DNA of 64,000 nt from Mesorhizobium_K marinum (GTDB lineage: Bacteria > Pseudomonadota > Alphaproteobacteria > Rhizobiales > Rhizobiaceae). How positions within the stretch are numbered: the stretch's first letter is position 1; each line of letters opens with the position of its first letter. The translations under genes were made by a program, and so were the position numbers. Below are positions 47,623 to 56,625 of this stretch, one piece after another. The stretch lies in assembly GCF_040813715.1 (NCBI RefSeq), contig NZ_JBFOCH010000016.1; one strand, 5' to 3'. The notes beneath the pieces are model-generated. The model searched no databases, had not been told where the DNA came from, and worked only from the letters and a program-made list of their open reading frames with translations.

Positions 47623-48483
47623 ATGGAATCGCAGTCTGCAATCGACATACGGGTATGGGGCGCGCGCGGAACTTTCCCCATGGTCGGCGCCGATGCGCTC
47701 GAATTTGGCGGGCATACCGCTTGCGTGGAGGTGCGCGCCGGCGACAGCCTGATGCTGTTCGACGCCGGCAGCGGGATCATCCCGGCGGGCAAGGCCCTGC
47801 TCGAGGAGGGCATCACCGAGATCAACCTCCTCTTCAGCCACGTCCACTACGACCACATCATCGGTCTGCCCTATTTCCTGCCGGCCTTCTGGAACAAGGC
47901 GAAGCTGCGCATCTGGGCCGGGCACATGCAGGACGGCTCGACGCCGGAGCAACTGGTCGACGGCATCTTCCGGCCGCCCTACTTCCCGATCACCAAGGAG
48001 TACATGCGCGCCGACGTCGAGTACCGGCAGTTCACGCCGGGCGACGTGCTGGAGCCGTCGCCCGGCGTGCGGCTGGTCACCGGTTCGCTGACCCATCCCA
48101 ACGGGGCGGTCGGCTACCGCGTCGAATGCAAGGGCGCGACCTTCTGCTACCTCACCGATTTCGAACACGACGGCGGCGCGGGCGACGCCGAGATCGTTCG
48201 CCTGGCCCGCAACGCCGACCTTGCCATGCTCGACGCGACCTACACGCCCGAGGAATATCCGCGCTACGTGAAATTCGGCCACTCGACCTGGCGGGATTGC
48301 GGCGCCCTTTGCGCCAAGGCCGGCGTGCGCGAATGGGGCATGTTCCACCACATGCACATGCGCGCCGACATCGACCAGCAGGCGATCGAGGACGCCGCGC
48401 GCAAGGAATACCCGAACGCCTTTGCCGTGCGGCAGGGGCAGCACTTCCATCTCGCCGCAAGGACGGAGAACGCGGGCACGTGA
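47623..48483 (+). CDS. metallo-beta-lactamase-fold hydrolase
   Basis: A 286-residue MBL-superfamily enzyme. It starts MESQSAIDIRVWGARGTFP, as in the cAMP/cGMP-phosphodiesterase or PhnP/RNase Z-like branch (ARGTFP...GGHTACVEV). The metal motif HXHXDH is HVHYDH near residue 65; later His/Asp ligands lie in LTHPNGAVGY and LTDFEHDG, and HHMHMRADID near 245. Given its position between a cNMP-binding protein and a cyclase, a role in cyclic-nucleotide turnover is attractive but unproven. ATG 47623 has AAAGG upstream; a GTG at 47614 overlapping the previous stop is the alternative. Confidence 0.83.
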   Translation: MESQSAIDIRVWGARGTFPMVGADALEFGGHTACVEVRAGDSLMLFDAGSGIIPAGKALLEEGITEINLLFSHVHYDHIIGLPYFLPAFWNKAKLRIWAGHMQDGSTPEQLVDGIFRPPYFPITKEYMRADVEYRQFTPGDVLEPSPGVRLVTGSLTHPNGAVGYRVECKGATFCYLTDFEHDGGAGDAEIVRLARNADLAMLDATYTPEEYPRYVKFGHSTWRDCGALCAKAGVREWGMFHHMHMRADIDQQAIEDAARKEYPNAFAVRQGQHFHLAARTENAGT

Positions 48484-49859
48484 TTGCCTTGCCGATGCGC
48501 TACCGGCGTTGGCTGGTGCCCATCCTCGGGCCCCGGACGACGAAGGCCATGCCGACGCGCGTCGAGGTCGCGATCCTAGAGCAGGAAAATCGCGGCGAGG
48601 TGCTGGCCAAGGTTGTCCAACTGGTCATCGCCGCCGCCTGGGGCGCGCTCTACCTCCTGTCGACGCCGGTCCGCCAGGAGGGTTTCGTCGTCATCCCCTA
48701 CGCGCTCGGAATCTACGTCGCCGTCAACGGGATAGGCCTGTTCTGGGCGATGCGGCGGCGGCTGCCGAACTGGGCGGTCTACTTCTCCATCGTCTTCGAC
48801 ATGACGCTTCTCTACGTTGTGATCTGGCGCTTCCACGTGCTCGCGGACCAGCCGGCGGCGCTGTATCTGAAAGCCCCGACGCTTGCCTTCGTCTTCGTGT
48901 TCATCACGCTTCGCGCGCTGCGGTTCCAGCCGGCTTTCGTGCTGGTGGCCGGGGGAACGGCCGTGCTGGGCTGGCTGATCATGGTGGCCTATGCCGCGCT
49001 GGCGGACCCGGGCGCCGTGATCGCCAACAATTTTGCCGACTATTTCACCGGAAATGTCATCCTGCCGACCGCCGAACTCGAGAAGATCCTGGCAATGGCG
49101 CTGGTGACGGGCATCCTGGCGCTGGCGCTCTACCGCGGCAGGTCGCTGCTCATCCGCGCCACCACCGAAACGGTCGCCGTCAGGCAGCTTTCGCGCTTCT
49201 TCGACAGCAGCGTCGTGGAGGACATCCGCTCGGGCGAAAGCCCGCTCGCGCCAGGCGAGGGGCGCGCGTGCGAGGCGGCGATCCTGAATGTCGACATTCG
49301 CGGCTTTTCCAACCTTGTCGAGCACATGCCGCCGTCGGACGTCATCGCGATGCTCGCGGCCTATCAGAGCCGCGTCGTGCCGATCATCCAGGCGCATGGC
49401 GGCGTGATCGACAAGTTCATGGGCGACGGCATCATGGCGACCTTCGGGGCCGTGCGGCCGACGGACAGCTACGCCGCCGACGCGCTGCGCGCGATGGAGG
49501 CGATCCGCCAGGACATCGGCGACTGGCCGCAGGAGAGCGAACTCGCCTCGGTCGCCAGGCAGGGCATCGGGATCGCCGTTTCGGCCGGGCCGATCGTCTT
49601 CGGCGCGGTCGGCGACAGCGACCGTCTCGAGGTGACGGTGATCGGCGCCAGCGTCAATCTCTCGGCGAAGCTCGAGAAGGCCAACAAGATCCTGGGCACC
49701 GAGGCAGTGGCCACCAGGCATGCCTACGACACCGCCATCCAGCAGGGCTACGCCCCCCGGCACCGGCCGGACTTCATCGCGGCCAGCATCGAGGGCGTCG
49801 CGCGCAACACGCCGGTGGTCGCCTGGGGCCTTTCGAGGACGGAGCGATCGTCGCCCTAG
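48480..49859 (+). CDS. membrane class III adenylate/guanylate cyclase
   Basis: A 459-residue protein with about six membrane helices in the first 230 residues (for example VVQLVIAAAWGALYLLS, ILAMALVTGILALALY) and a C-terminal cyclase domain. Both metal Asp are present in NVDIRGFSNL and FMGDGIMATFG, and the transition-state region VTVIGASVNLSAKLEKA follows. The GTG start at 48480 overlaps the MBL stop (GTGA) with GGACGGAG upstream; ATG 48495 is the alternative. It is the last gene of the operon and shares a CTAG overlapping stop with the convergent deacetylase-like gene. Confidence 0.86.
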   Translation: MIALPMRYRRWLVPILGPRTTKAMPTRVEVAILEQENRGEVLAKVVQLVIAAAWGALYLLSTPVRQEGFVVIPYALGIYVAVNGIGLFWAMRRRLPNWAVYFSIVFDMTLLYVVIWRFHVLADQPAALYLKAPTLAFVFVFITLRALRFQPAFVLVAGGTAVLGWLIMVAYAALADPGAVIANNFADYFTGNVILPTAELEKILAMALVTGILALALYRGRSLLIRATTETVAVRQLSRFFDSSVVEDIRSGESPLAPGEGRACEAAILNVDIRGFSNLVEHMPPSDVIAMLAAYQSRVVPIIQAHGGVIDKFMGDGIMATFGAVRPTDSYAADALRAMEAIRQDIGDWPQESELASVARQGIGIAVSAGPIVFGAVGDSDRLEVTVIGASVNLSAKLEKANKILGTEAVATRHAYDTAIQQGYAPRHRPDFIAASIEGVARNTPVVAWGLSRTERSSP

Positions 49860-50635
49860 GCGTACGGTCGGCTCCGGGCGCATTCGTGAAGCGGTGGGGT
49901 CCAGCGTGCCGCGCCGCTGCCAAGCAGGGTCTCGACGATGGATTCGGTGAACGACCAGGTCGGGTCGTCCTGCACGAGGTGGTGGGTCAGGAGCCCGTAG
50001 GGTTCGGCGTTGTCGGCGTCGCCGCTCCTGCGCGCTTCGAGCTGGCGGGCGATCTGCGCGTCGAGCAGGCCGGGGTCGAGCAATCCGCCGCCGGATTTCC
50101 AGGCGACCGGGTCGAGGTGGGTGTTGACCTGGACGAGCCCGGGGGCCGCGTATTTCGCCGTGCGCGGCGTGAAAGTGGAAAGCGCCAGGAAGCCGAGCGC
50201 GCCGAGCCGGTCGGCGACGTCTTGTGACAGCCGGTTCCAGGGCGGCGTGAAGACGGGCAGCATCTGGTCCGCGAAGATTTCCTTGAGCAAGCTTCGTCCC
50301 GACGCGATCTCCGCGCACATCGTTTCGGTGTCGCGATGCGGCCCGAACTCGGCCTTCTTCTGGTCGGGCGGCGCGTGGTTGGCGTGCTGCCAGCCATGCA
50401 CGAGCACAAAGACACCGGAGGCGTCGCTCAGGCGATCCGCAAGCTCGTGCGTCGCCGTCGCCGGAATCACGGCAAGGTGCAGCGGCGCCTGGAGGCGACC
50501 GGCGAGACCGAGCAGCCGTTCCAGCGCTGGGGTCGGCGCGACCGCGTCGTCGTCTCGCCACCAGACCGGCAGGGTCAGGCCCGCATCGCGCCAGCGCGCC
50601 AGTTCGACGCGGGTCGCTGCAAGCGGAGCGGTCAT
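49856..50635 (-). CDS. polysaccharide-deacetylase-like (NodB-fold) protein
   Basis: A 259-residue cytoplasmic protein without a signal peptide. Motifs typical of the deacetylase fold: WWRDDDA near residue 26 (Asp pair), HGWQHANH near 80 (metal His) and FTPPWNR near 130, with THH late in the chain. The substrate is probably an N-acetylated glycan or nucleotide-sugar-linked intermediate of the neighbouring glycan locus. The start ATG 50635 overlaps the upstream glycosyltransferase end in the intact haplotype. A second copy of its 5' end (50763-50869) is an assembly artefact. Confidence 0.75.
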   Translation of the reverse strand: MTAPLAATRVELARWRDAGLTLPVWWRDDDAVAPTPALERLLGLAGRLQAPLHLAVIPATATHELADRLSDASGVFVLVHGWQHANHAPPDQKKAEFGPHRDTETMCAEIASGRSLLKEIFADQMLPVFTPPWNRLSQDVADRLGALGFLALSTFTPRTAKYAAPGLVQVNTHLDPVAWKSGGGLLDPGLLDAQIARQLEARRSGDADNAEPYGLLTHHLVQDDPTWSFTESIVETLLGSGAARWTPPLHECARSRPYA

Positions 50636-50996
50636 CGGCGCGCCCGCAGGAGTTCGTCGAGGATCCGCGCGGTCTGCGCCGCGCCGCCGAATTTCAGGCC
50701 GTTGACGCTGACGCGCCCGTGTCGCACGGCGGCGTCCGCGGCGTCGGCCAGGTTCTGCGGCNAGGGGTGGGCGCGACCGCGTCGTCGTCGCGCCACCAGA
50801 CCGGCAGGGTCAGGCCCGCATCGCGCCAGCGCGCCAGTTCGACGCGGGTCGCTGCAAGCGGAGCGGTCATCGGCGCGCCCGCAGGAGTTCGTCGAGGATC
50901 CGCGCGGTCTGCGCCGCGCCGCCGAATTGCAGGCCGTTGACGCTGACGCGCCCGTGTCGCACGGCGGCGTCCGCGGCGTCGGCCAGGTTCTGCGGC
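50528..50996. other. assembly gap (N 50762) with 234-bp duplicated flanks
   Basis: 50528-50761 recurs at 50763-50996 with a few mismatches (for example gtctcgcc/gtcgcgcc). It spans the junction of the deacetylase-like gene and the downstream end of the MurG-like glycosyltransferase, whose stop is then seen at 50867. Confidence 0.85.
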
Positions 50997-52012
50997 GTCA
51001 GCTCGTCCTCGGCGATGCAGCCATAACCGTAGCGCTGCCGAAGCGAGGCCGCGCGCAGCGTCTGCTCGACTTCGCCGGCTTCGGCAAAGGGAACGAAGAC
51101 GCCGGGGACGCCCGCCTGAAGCCAGTCGATCGCCGTGTTGTAGCCGCATTGCCCGACGGCCGCGGCGCAGCGCGTCAGCATCGACCGGTAGTCGGCCCGC
51201 AACGGCTCGGCGAAGGCCGGCGCGCCGGCGGCGGCTGCATTCAGCCTGGCGCAGACCTCGGCGGCATCGCCGCCGCCGACGAGCAGGCGCCAGCGTCGTT
51301 CGCCGAGCCTTGCGGCCTCGATGGCGGTGTCGAAAAGCCTGCGGCCGACCGGCCCGCCACCTGCCGTGACGACGATCTCGCCAAGCCCTTCGCCGGCGGC
51401 CGGATCGATCGCGGGCGGGGGCGGGGCGATGAAGCCGGTGTAGCGGAGCAGCCGTTCGGTGGCCGGTGTCACCGGCCAGCTCGCCTGCAGGGGAACGACA
51501 TCGATATCCGAATGCACGAGGACGCCATCGTAGTACTGGGCGAGCCAGGCCTCTGTCTGCTTCGCCTTCTTCTCGGAGGACGGCGGCGCGAGGATGTCGC
51601 GGATCGAGCAGAGGACAAGCGGAGCAGGGTCGAGGCTGCCCGTCAGCGAGAGCGCCGCCTCGAATTCCGCGCGCAACACCCGGCGCCCGAACGGGAAAAG
51701 CTCGGTGATCAGAACGTCGGGCGGGCTTTGGCGAAGGGCGTCCTCGATCGCCTCGATGCGCTCCTGCATCAATTCCGGCGAAACCGGCTCTCCGGCCGTG
51801 TCCAGCAGCCGCGTGAAGCTGGCGCCGTCCGAGCGGACCGGCGGCAGTTGCACGAAATCCAGCCCCGAGAGGTCGAGGTGGCTGGTCGGCATGCCGCCCG
51901 AAATCACCAGCGGCGCGAACCCGGCGTCGCGAAGCGAGCGCGCCAGCGTCATCGAGCGGCTGAGGTGCCCGGTTCCCAGGAGGTGCGTGACGAAGATGGT
52001 GACACGCTTCAT
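50867..52012 (-). CDS. MurG-like (GT-B) glycosyltransferase
   Basis: A 381-residue glycosyltransferase starting MKRVTIFVTHLLGTGHLSRS. The N-terminal GTGHLSRS loop and the C-terminal half with VTAGGGPVGRRLF, VGQCGYNTAIDWLQAGVPGV and FAEAGEVEQ fit the glycosyltransferase-28/MurG-type fold (UDP-sugar donor). It shares this layout with the gene at 54937-56142, so the locus has two paralogous enzymes. Its start overlaps the histidine phosphatase end by 4 bases. The acceptor is unknown. Confidence 0.8.
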   Translation of the reverse strand: MKRVTIFVTHLLGTGHLSRSMTLARSLRDAGFAPLVISGGMPTSHLDLSGLDFVQLPPVRSDGASFTRLLDTAGEPVSPELMQERIEAIEDALRQSPPDVLITELFPFGRRVLRAEFEAALSLTGSLDPAPLVLCSIRDILAPPSSEKKAKQTEAWLAQYYDGVLVHSDIDVVPLQASWPVTPATERLLRYTGFIAPPPPAIDPAAGEGLGEIVVTAGGGPVGRRLFDTAIEAARLGERRWRLLVGGGDAAEVCARLNAAAAGAPAFAEPLRADYRSMLTRCAAAVGQCGYNTAIDWLQAGVPGVFVPFAEAGEVEQTLRAASLRQRYGYGCIAEDELTPQNLADAADAAVRHGRVSVNGLQFGGAAQTARILDELLRARR

Positions 52013-52605
52013 GAGTCGGGGACTTCCAAGAGGCGAACGGGGCTGCCGTCGTGGGAAAGCGCGCCGCTGTCATGCACGTCGATGCGGTAGAGCCGATCCC
52101 GCTTGATCCTGAACGGTGGCGGGCCCTCAAAATCCCAGCCGGTCGCGCGCGCCAGAAGGACGCGCATGATGCCGATATGCGACACCACCACGGCCTCGCC
52201 CTCCAGGGTGCGGAGCCACGGCTCCAGCCGCTCCCAGACCGCAGCCGGGGTCTCGCCGCCAGGCGGACGGTACGTCCATCCCCACTCCTCGATGTGGCGA
52301 TAGCCCGACGCCGGGTCTTTCAGCATCTCGATCCCGTACTGGCCTTCACACAGGCCCCAGTCCATCTCGATCAGTTCGGGGACGATGACGGGTTCGCTCC
52401 GGCCGACGATCCGGGCTGTCTCGGCCGCGCGCACGAGGGGGCTGGAGAAAAGCGTCGCGCCGGCGAACTCGTCAGGTAGCCGCAGGTGCGAAAGGTGCTG
52501 GCGCGCCTCGGCGTCCAGCGGCTCGTCTGTGCGGCCCTGTATGCGGCCGGCGCGGTTCCACGCGGTATGGCCGTGGCGCAACAGCGCAAGACGGGCGGCA
52601 ATCAG
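52009..52605 (-). CDS. histidine phosphatase superfamily protein (phosphoglycerate-mutase-like)
   Basis: About 198 residues with the catalytic RHGHT motif close to the N-terminus and the second His in VVSHIGIMRV near the C-terminal third; Arg/Glu partners are in SSPLVRAAETARI and ELIEMDWGLCEGQ. It probably removes a phosphate from a sugar or lipid-linked intermediate. The start is unclear: the TTG at 52581 falls inside the first beta-strand (LALLRHGHT), so a non-ATG start (CTG about 52605 or ATT 52602) overlapping the upstream stop, after GGGGGA, is more likely. It overlaps both neighbours, so it belongs to the glycan operon. Confidence 0.8.
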   Translation of the reverse strand: MIAARLALLRHGHTAWNRAGRIQGRTDEPLDAEARQHLSHLRLPDEFAGATLFSSPLVRAAETARIVGRSEPVIVPELIEMDWGLCEGQYGIEMLKDPASGYRHIEEWGWTYRPPGGETPAAVWERLEPWLRTLEGEAVVVSHIGIMRVLLARATGWDFEGPPPFRIKRDRLYRIDVHDSGALSHDGSPVRLLEVPDS

Positions 52606-53693
52606 CTGGGTCGTCCCCCGATGAGCGGCGCCAGCGCGCCACGAAGGGTGGCGCGGGCCGCGGGAAGAAGGTGATTGGCGGCAATCCGCCTGTGCCCGGC
52701 AATCCCTGTCGCGGCCCGCCTGTCCGGATCGGCGGCGAGCGCGTCGATGGCGCTTGCGTAGGCAAGCCGGTCTCCGGGGGGAACCAGCCAGCCGCCGTCG
52801 CCAACAACGTCGCGCACGCCCTGCCGGTCTTCGGCGAGAACCGGACAGCCCTGCGCCTGCGCCTCGATGTAGACCATGCCGAACGCCTCGCCGACGCCCG
52901 GCCAGACGAGCAGGTCGCCGCCGCGGAACTCCGCGGCCACGCCATCCTGGTCAAGCGCGCCCAGGAAGCGCACCTTGCCTGCGAAGCGTTCGAACAGCGC
53001 TTCAACCTCCGCCCGTGCCGGCCCGTCGCCGACGATGCGCAGCGACCAGTCCGGCGATCCTACATGCGCCAGCGCCTCGGCCAATGCCCGGTAGCTCGCC
53101 AGCTTGTCCCCGGCGCGGAACATCGCACAGGCAAGTAACCGAATAGTGTCGGAATGCGCGCGCTCGGGCAGGGCGGGCAGCGTCTCCGCCGCCAGGAAGG
53201 GCCGCAGCCTGGCCAGCCGCTGGTCGCGTACGCGGTCGCGTTCCAGCGCCTCGCGGTCGTATTCCGTGAGGTAGAAGATGACGTCGGCGCTGTCGCAGGC
53301 CTCTTCCGCGGCCTTGGCGAAGCGCGCGTAGGGGCCCCGTAGGCGGCTCGACGCCCGGGTGCCTTCGACGATGGCATAGGGGATGCCCCAGAGCCGCGCC
53401 AGGCGCGGCCCCAGAAGGTCTGGCGCCTTGTAGTAGCTGTGATAGGTCACCCACAGGTCGGGGCGGGGACCCGAAGAAAGCCGTTCGATCTCGATTTCGG
53501 CCGCCTCGAAGATGCGGTCCTGCGCCGACGCCGCGCCCGCGCCGTCGCGGCTGCGCAGCGTGCTGATCAGCCGGACCTCGCCGAGCCCAGCGGTATCGAG
53601 CGCCGACACCAGCGCCCGGGCCATGGTCCGGTCGCCTGAGGGAACCGGATCGTCCGGCGGCTTCATCGGCGCGTAGAAGGCGACGACGCTCAT
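52602..53693 (-). CDS. family 4 glycosyltransferase
   Basis: A 363-residue GT-B enzyme. It starts MSVVAFYAPMKPPDDPVPSG with the donor-side loop (GDRTMARALVSAL). The C-terminal nucleotide-sugar site is GVGEAFGMVYIEAQAQGCP (an EX7E-type motif), followed by DGGWLVPPGD. Its ATG overlaps the previous gene's stop (ATGA at 53690-53693). It forms part of a minus-strand glycan operon; the sugar and acceptor are not predictable. Confidence 0.85.
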   Translation of the reverse strand: MSVVAFYAPMKPPDDPVPSGDRTMARALVSALDTAGLGEVRLISTLRSRDGAGAASAQDRIFEAAEIEIERLSSGPRPDLWVTYHSYYKAPDLLGPRLARLWGIPYAIVEGTRASSRLRGPYARFAKAAEEACDSADVIFYLTEYDREALERDRVRDQRLARLRPFLAAETLPALPERAHSDTIRLLACAMFRAGDKLASYRALAEALAHVGSPDWSLRIVGDGPARAEVEALFERFAGKVRFLGALDQDGVAAEFRGGDLLVWPGVGEAFGMVYIEAQAQGCPVLAEDRQGVRDVVGDGGWLVPPGDRLAYASAIDALAADPDRRAATGIAGHRRIAANHLLPAARATLRGALAPLIGGRPS

Positions 53694-54940
53694 CGGGTGG
53701 CTGCCAGCGCGTCGCGCAGCCTGCCAACAAGCAGGCCGATGCCGGCATCCATGCCGAAACGCTCGACCAGCCGCAGGCGGGCGGCCGTCGCCATCTCGGC
53801 GCGGCGTTCGGGATCGGCGATCATGCCAGCGAGCGCGGCCGCCAGCGCGTCGGCCTCCGGGGCGACCAGCACGCCCTGCCTGCCGTTCTCGATGAACTCG
53901 GGAATGGAGGAAACGCTGGTCGAGAGGATAGGCAGTTCCTGGCTGGCGGCTTCCATCAGGACATTCGGCAGCCCGTCGCGGTCGCCGTCGCTGGCGATAC
54001 GCGAGGGCAACACGAAGAGGTCGGCCTCGCGCAGCGCCGCGATGACCTCGCCCTGGTCGCGTGCGCCGCGCCATTCGATGCGGTCCGCAATGCCGAGTTT
54101 CGACGCCTTGTCCTTCAGCGTCTGCGAGAGGTCGCCTCCGCCGATATGGACGAAACGCCAGCTGGTCGTCTCGGGCAGCATGGCGAGCGCCTCGAGCAGC
54201 AGGTCGTAGCCCTTTTTCTCCACCAGGCGGCCGACGGACACCACCGTCACCGGTTCGCCGGTCCCGTCGCGGCGGGGACGCGGCGGGGGCGGGGGCGGGA
54301 AGCGGGTCAGGTCGAGCCCGTGATAGACGAGCGAGAGGCGGGCGGGATCGACGGACAGGTCGCGCAAATGTTCCGCGCCGAGGCTGGTGCACGTGACGCC
54401 GAAGGTGGCGCGTGCAAGCTTGTCGCGTTTCTCCCATTCCGGCGACTTCCATATGTCCTTGGCGTGCGCCGAGAACCCCCAGCCGACGCCGCGCATCATG
54501 CTCGCATAGAGGGCGACCGACGACGGAGTGTGCAGGAAATGGGCGTAGACGAACGCAAGGTCGGGCGCGGCCTCGCGGGCCAGCACGGCGGCCTGGCCGA
54601 AACGTCGCACGCGGTTCGGCGTCGGGTCGCGCAGCAGGTGGGAGAGCCACAGCCGCAGCGCCCTGCCGAAGCCGGGCAGCCGCATCGCATGGCCGAGGCC
54701 CTTCAGCACCCGCGAAGGCTCCTGGTAGAGATATTCCGGCAGGTAGAGGACCCGTGCCTTCAGCGCGTCGTGCAGCGCGTGCCGCTTCTTGTCGGTTGGG
54801 TGGCGCATGGACCAGACCTCGAATTCGAGGCCTTGCGCTTCGAGCGCCACGAGTTCCTGCGCGATGAAAGTCTCGGAGAGCCGTGGCCAGCCCTTGAGAA
54901 CGATGGCCAGCCGCCCCGCCGACGATGTCCGTTCGGTCAT
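53690..54940 (-). CDS. family 4 glycosyltransferase (colanic-acid/WcaL-like)
   Basis: A 416-residue GT4 enzyme. The N-terminus LAIVLKGWPRLSETFIAQEL is the pattern of polymer-repeat glycosyltransferases such as WcaL/AmsK. In the C-terminal half VSVGRLVEKKGYDLLLEAL (donor binding) is followed by DGDRDGLPNVLMEAASQELP (EX7E) and GVLVAPEADALA. A Pro-rich loop (FPPPPPPRPRR) separates the halves. The start at 54940 overlaps the stop of the upstream MurG-like gene by 4 bases. Confidence 0.88.
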   Translation of the reverse strand: MTERTSSAGRLAIVLKGWPRLSETFIAQELVALEAQGLEFEVWSMRHPTDKKRHALHDALKARVLYLPEYLYQEPSRVLKGLGHAMRLPGFGRALRLWLSHLLRDPTPNRVRRFGQAAVLAREAAPDLAFVYAHFLHTPSSVALYASMMRGVGWGFSAHAKDIWKSPEWEKRDKLARATFGVTCTSLGAEHLRDLSVDPARLSLVYHGLDLTRFPPPPPPRPRRDGTGEPVTVVSVGRLVEKKGYDLLLEALAMLPETTSWRFVHIGGGDLSQTLKDKASKLGIADRIEWRGARDQGEVIAALREADLFVLPSRIASDGDRDGLPNVLMEAASQELPILSTSVSSIPEFIENGRQGVLVAPEADALAAALAGMIADPERRAEMATAARLRLVERFGMDAGIGLLVGRLRDALAATR

Positions 54941-56142
54941 GCTTCGGCGGGCGCGCTGATCAGCGACTTGGTCAGCGTGATGATCTTCTCGAGGCCGTCC
55001 ATGAAACCCGGGGGGGCCTTGCCGGAGGGCGGGCTTTGCATGGGAAGCTCGCGGATGGCCCGGGCCATCACTTCGGGGCCGCTTCCGTCGCGCTCGCGGT
55101 CGAGCATGCGGATGAGGCCGAGTCGCTCGGCGACGGACGCGCGGATATGCTGCTCCATGCGCGGCACGGTGCGCGGCGCGATCACCGCGCGGCAGTCGAA
55201 GGACAGGATCTCGCAGAAGGTGTTGTAGCCACCCATGGCGACCACGCCGATGGCGTTCTGCATCAGGCCTTCGATGCGCGAATCGAAGCCGACGGCGCTG
55301 ACGCGCGGTTCGAGCGCAGCGACGCGCTGGTCGAAGGCCATGCGGCGCTCGCCGTTCAGGAACGGGCCGTAGACGATCAGGGCGTCGGGCTGCAGGGTCG
55401 GATCGTTCTCGTAGGCGCGCAGGGTCCAGTCGACGAGGGCCTCGCCGTCGCCGCCGCCGCCCGGCGTGACCAACACGTAGGGCTTGTCCGGCAGCGCCGC
55501 CGGGGTCTCGTGCGGGACGACGCGGCGCAGGTAGCCCGTGTAGTGCAGCCGGCGCTTGAAGTCCTCCGAGATGTCGAGGCTCTGGAGCGGGTTGTAGACG
55601 CTCTGGTCGCCGTAGACCCAGAACTGGTCGTAGAACTTGTCGGCGATCTCCAGCGCGCCCTTGCGCTCCCACTCGTGGCTGAGCGCCTCGGGCGAATCCA
55701 GGATGTCGCGGATGCCGAGGACGATCTTGGCCCGCCCCATCTCCTTCAGGATCTCGAGCGTGGTGACCAGTTCGCCGCGAAATCCGCCCGGCTCCTTGTC
55801 CACGATGACGAGATCCGGATTGAATGTGACCGCGGCCGCCAGGATGACCGAGGCGCGCAGCGCCGTCGTCTGCTCGATGTCGAGGTTGAGCGACTCGGAG
55901 ATGTACTCGGCGTCGACGGTCTTGACGATGCCGGGCATGCGGATGTGGTCGACGCCGGGCGGAAAGGTGAAGCGGCCGGCGACCGGCGATCCGGTCAGGA
56001 TGAGCGCCGAGGAGCCCTCGATCGAGGAGACAAGCGCCTCCGCGATGGCGCGCGAACGCCGCAGATGCCCGAGCCCGAACGTGTCGTGACTGTAGAGCAG
56101 GATGTGCGGCGCACGGTTGGCCTGCTGGACTCCGTCACGCAT
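54937..56142 (-). CDS. MurG-like (GT-B) glycosyltransferase, first gene of the glycan operon
   Basis: A 401-residue protein starting MRDGVQQANRAPHILLYSHD. The loop DTFGLGHLRRSRAIAEAL and the C-terminal VTPGGGGDGEALVDW, AMGGYNTFCEILSFDCRAV and RTVPRMEQHIRA fit a glycosyltransferase-28-like fold and parallel the enzyme at 50867-52012. It is the promoter-proximal gene of the six-gene minus-strand operon (54937 down to 49856). It is divergent from the polysaccharide-lyase gene across about 395 bases as assembled (about 230 without the duplicate). The donor is likely a UDP-sugar. Confidence 0.82.
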   Translation of the reverse strand: MRDGVQQANRAPHILLYSHDTFGLGHLRRSRAIAEALVSSIEGSSALILTGSPVAGRFTFPPGVDHIRMPGIVKTVDAEYISESLNLDIEQTTALRASVILAAAVTFNPDLVIVDKEPGGFRGELVTTLEILKEMGRAKIVLGIRDILDSPEALSHEWERKGALEIADKFYDQFWVYGDQSVYNPLQSLDISEDFKRRLHYTGYLRRVVPHETPAALPDKPYVLVTPGGGGDGEALVDWTLRAYENDPTLQPDALIVYGPFLNGERRMAFDQRVAALEPRVSAVGFDSRIEGLMQNAIGVVAMGGYNTFCEILSFDCRAVIAPRTVPRMEQHIRASVAERLGLIRMLDRERDGSGPEVMARAIRELPMQSPPSGKAPPGFMDGLEKIITLTKSLISAPAEA

Positions 56143-56300
56143 GCATTGGTTCCGCTCGTATCAACTGGCCGTGCAATGGAAATCCGTTCCCCCCAGGGTA
56201 ACGGTACCATTAGACGCCAGCCATCGCTTTGTGAATAGCTTCGGGCAAACGCGCCTGCAACTTCGCGGGCGGCAGAGGGCCTTTCACTATTGCCGCCAAG

Positions 56301-56625
56301 GCCTTAAATGACCGAGGCGGGTCCGCACAGGGCCGGCTTCGGAACCCTACATACGATCCAGAAGGCAGGCAAGCATGGTCAGAGCCGATGCCCAACGCAT
56401 CGCTGCATCGGGGCGGACTCCCGAGGAGCACGAGGATATCGTGCGAGCCCTCGAATCCGATCNGCCTTAAATGACCGAAGCGGGTCCGCACAGGGCCGGC
56501 TTCGGAACCCTACATACGATCCAGAAGGCAGGCAAGCATGGTCAGAGCCGATGCCCAACGCATCGCTGCATCGGGACGGACTCCCGAGGAGCACGAGGAT
56601 ATCGTGCGAGCCCTCGAATCCGATC
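56301..56625. other. assembly gap (N 56463) with 162-bp duplicated flanks, in divergent intergenic region
   Basis: 56301-56462 recurs at 56464-56625. The reading frame that opens at 56375 is a truncated copy of the lyase-like gene start. The stretch 56143-56300 is AT-richer non-coding DNA holding the divergent promoters; I see no further gene there. Confidence 0.85.
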
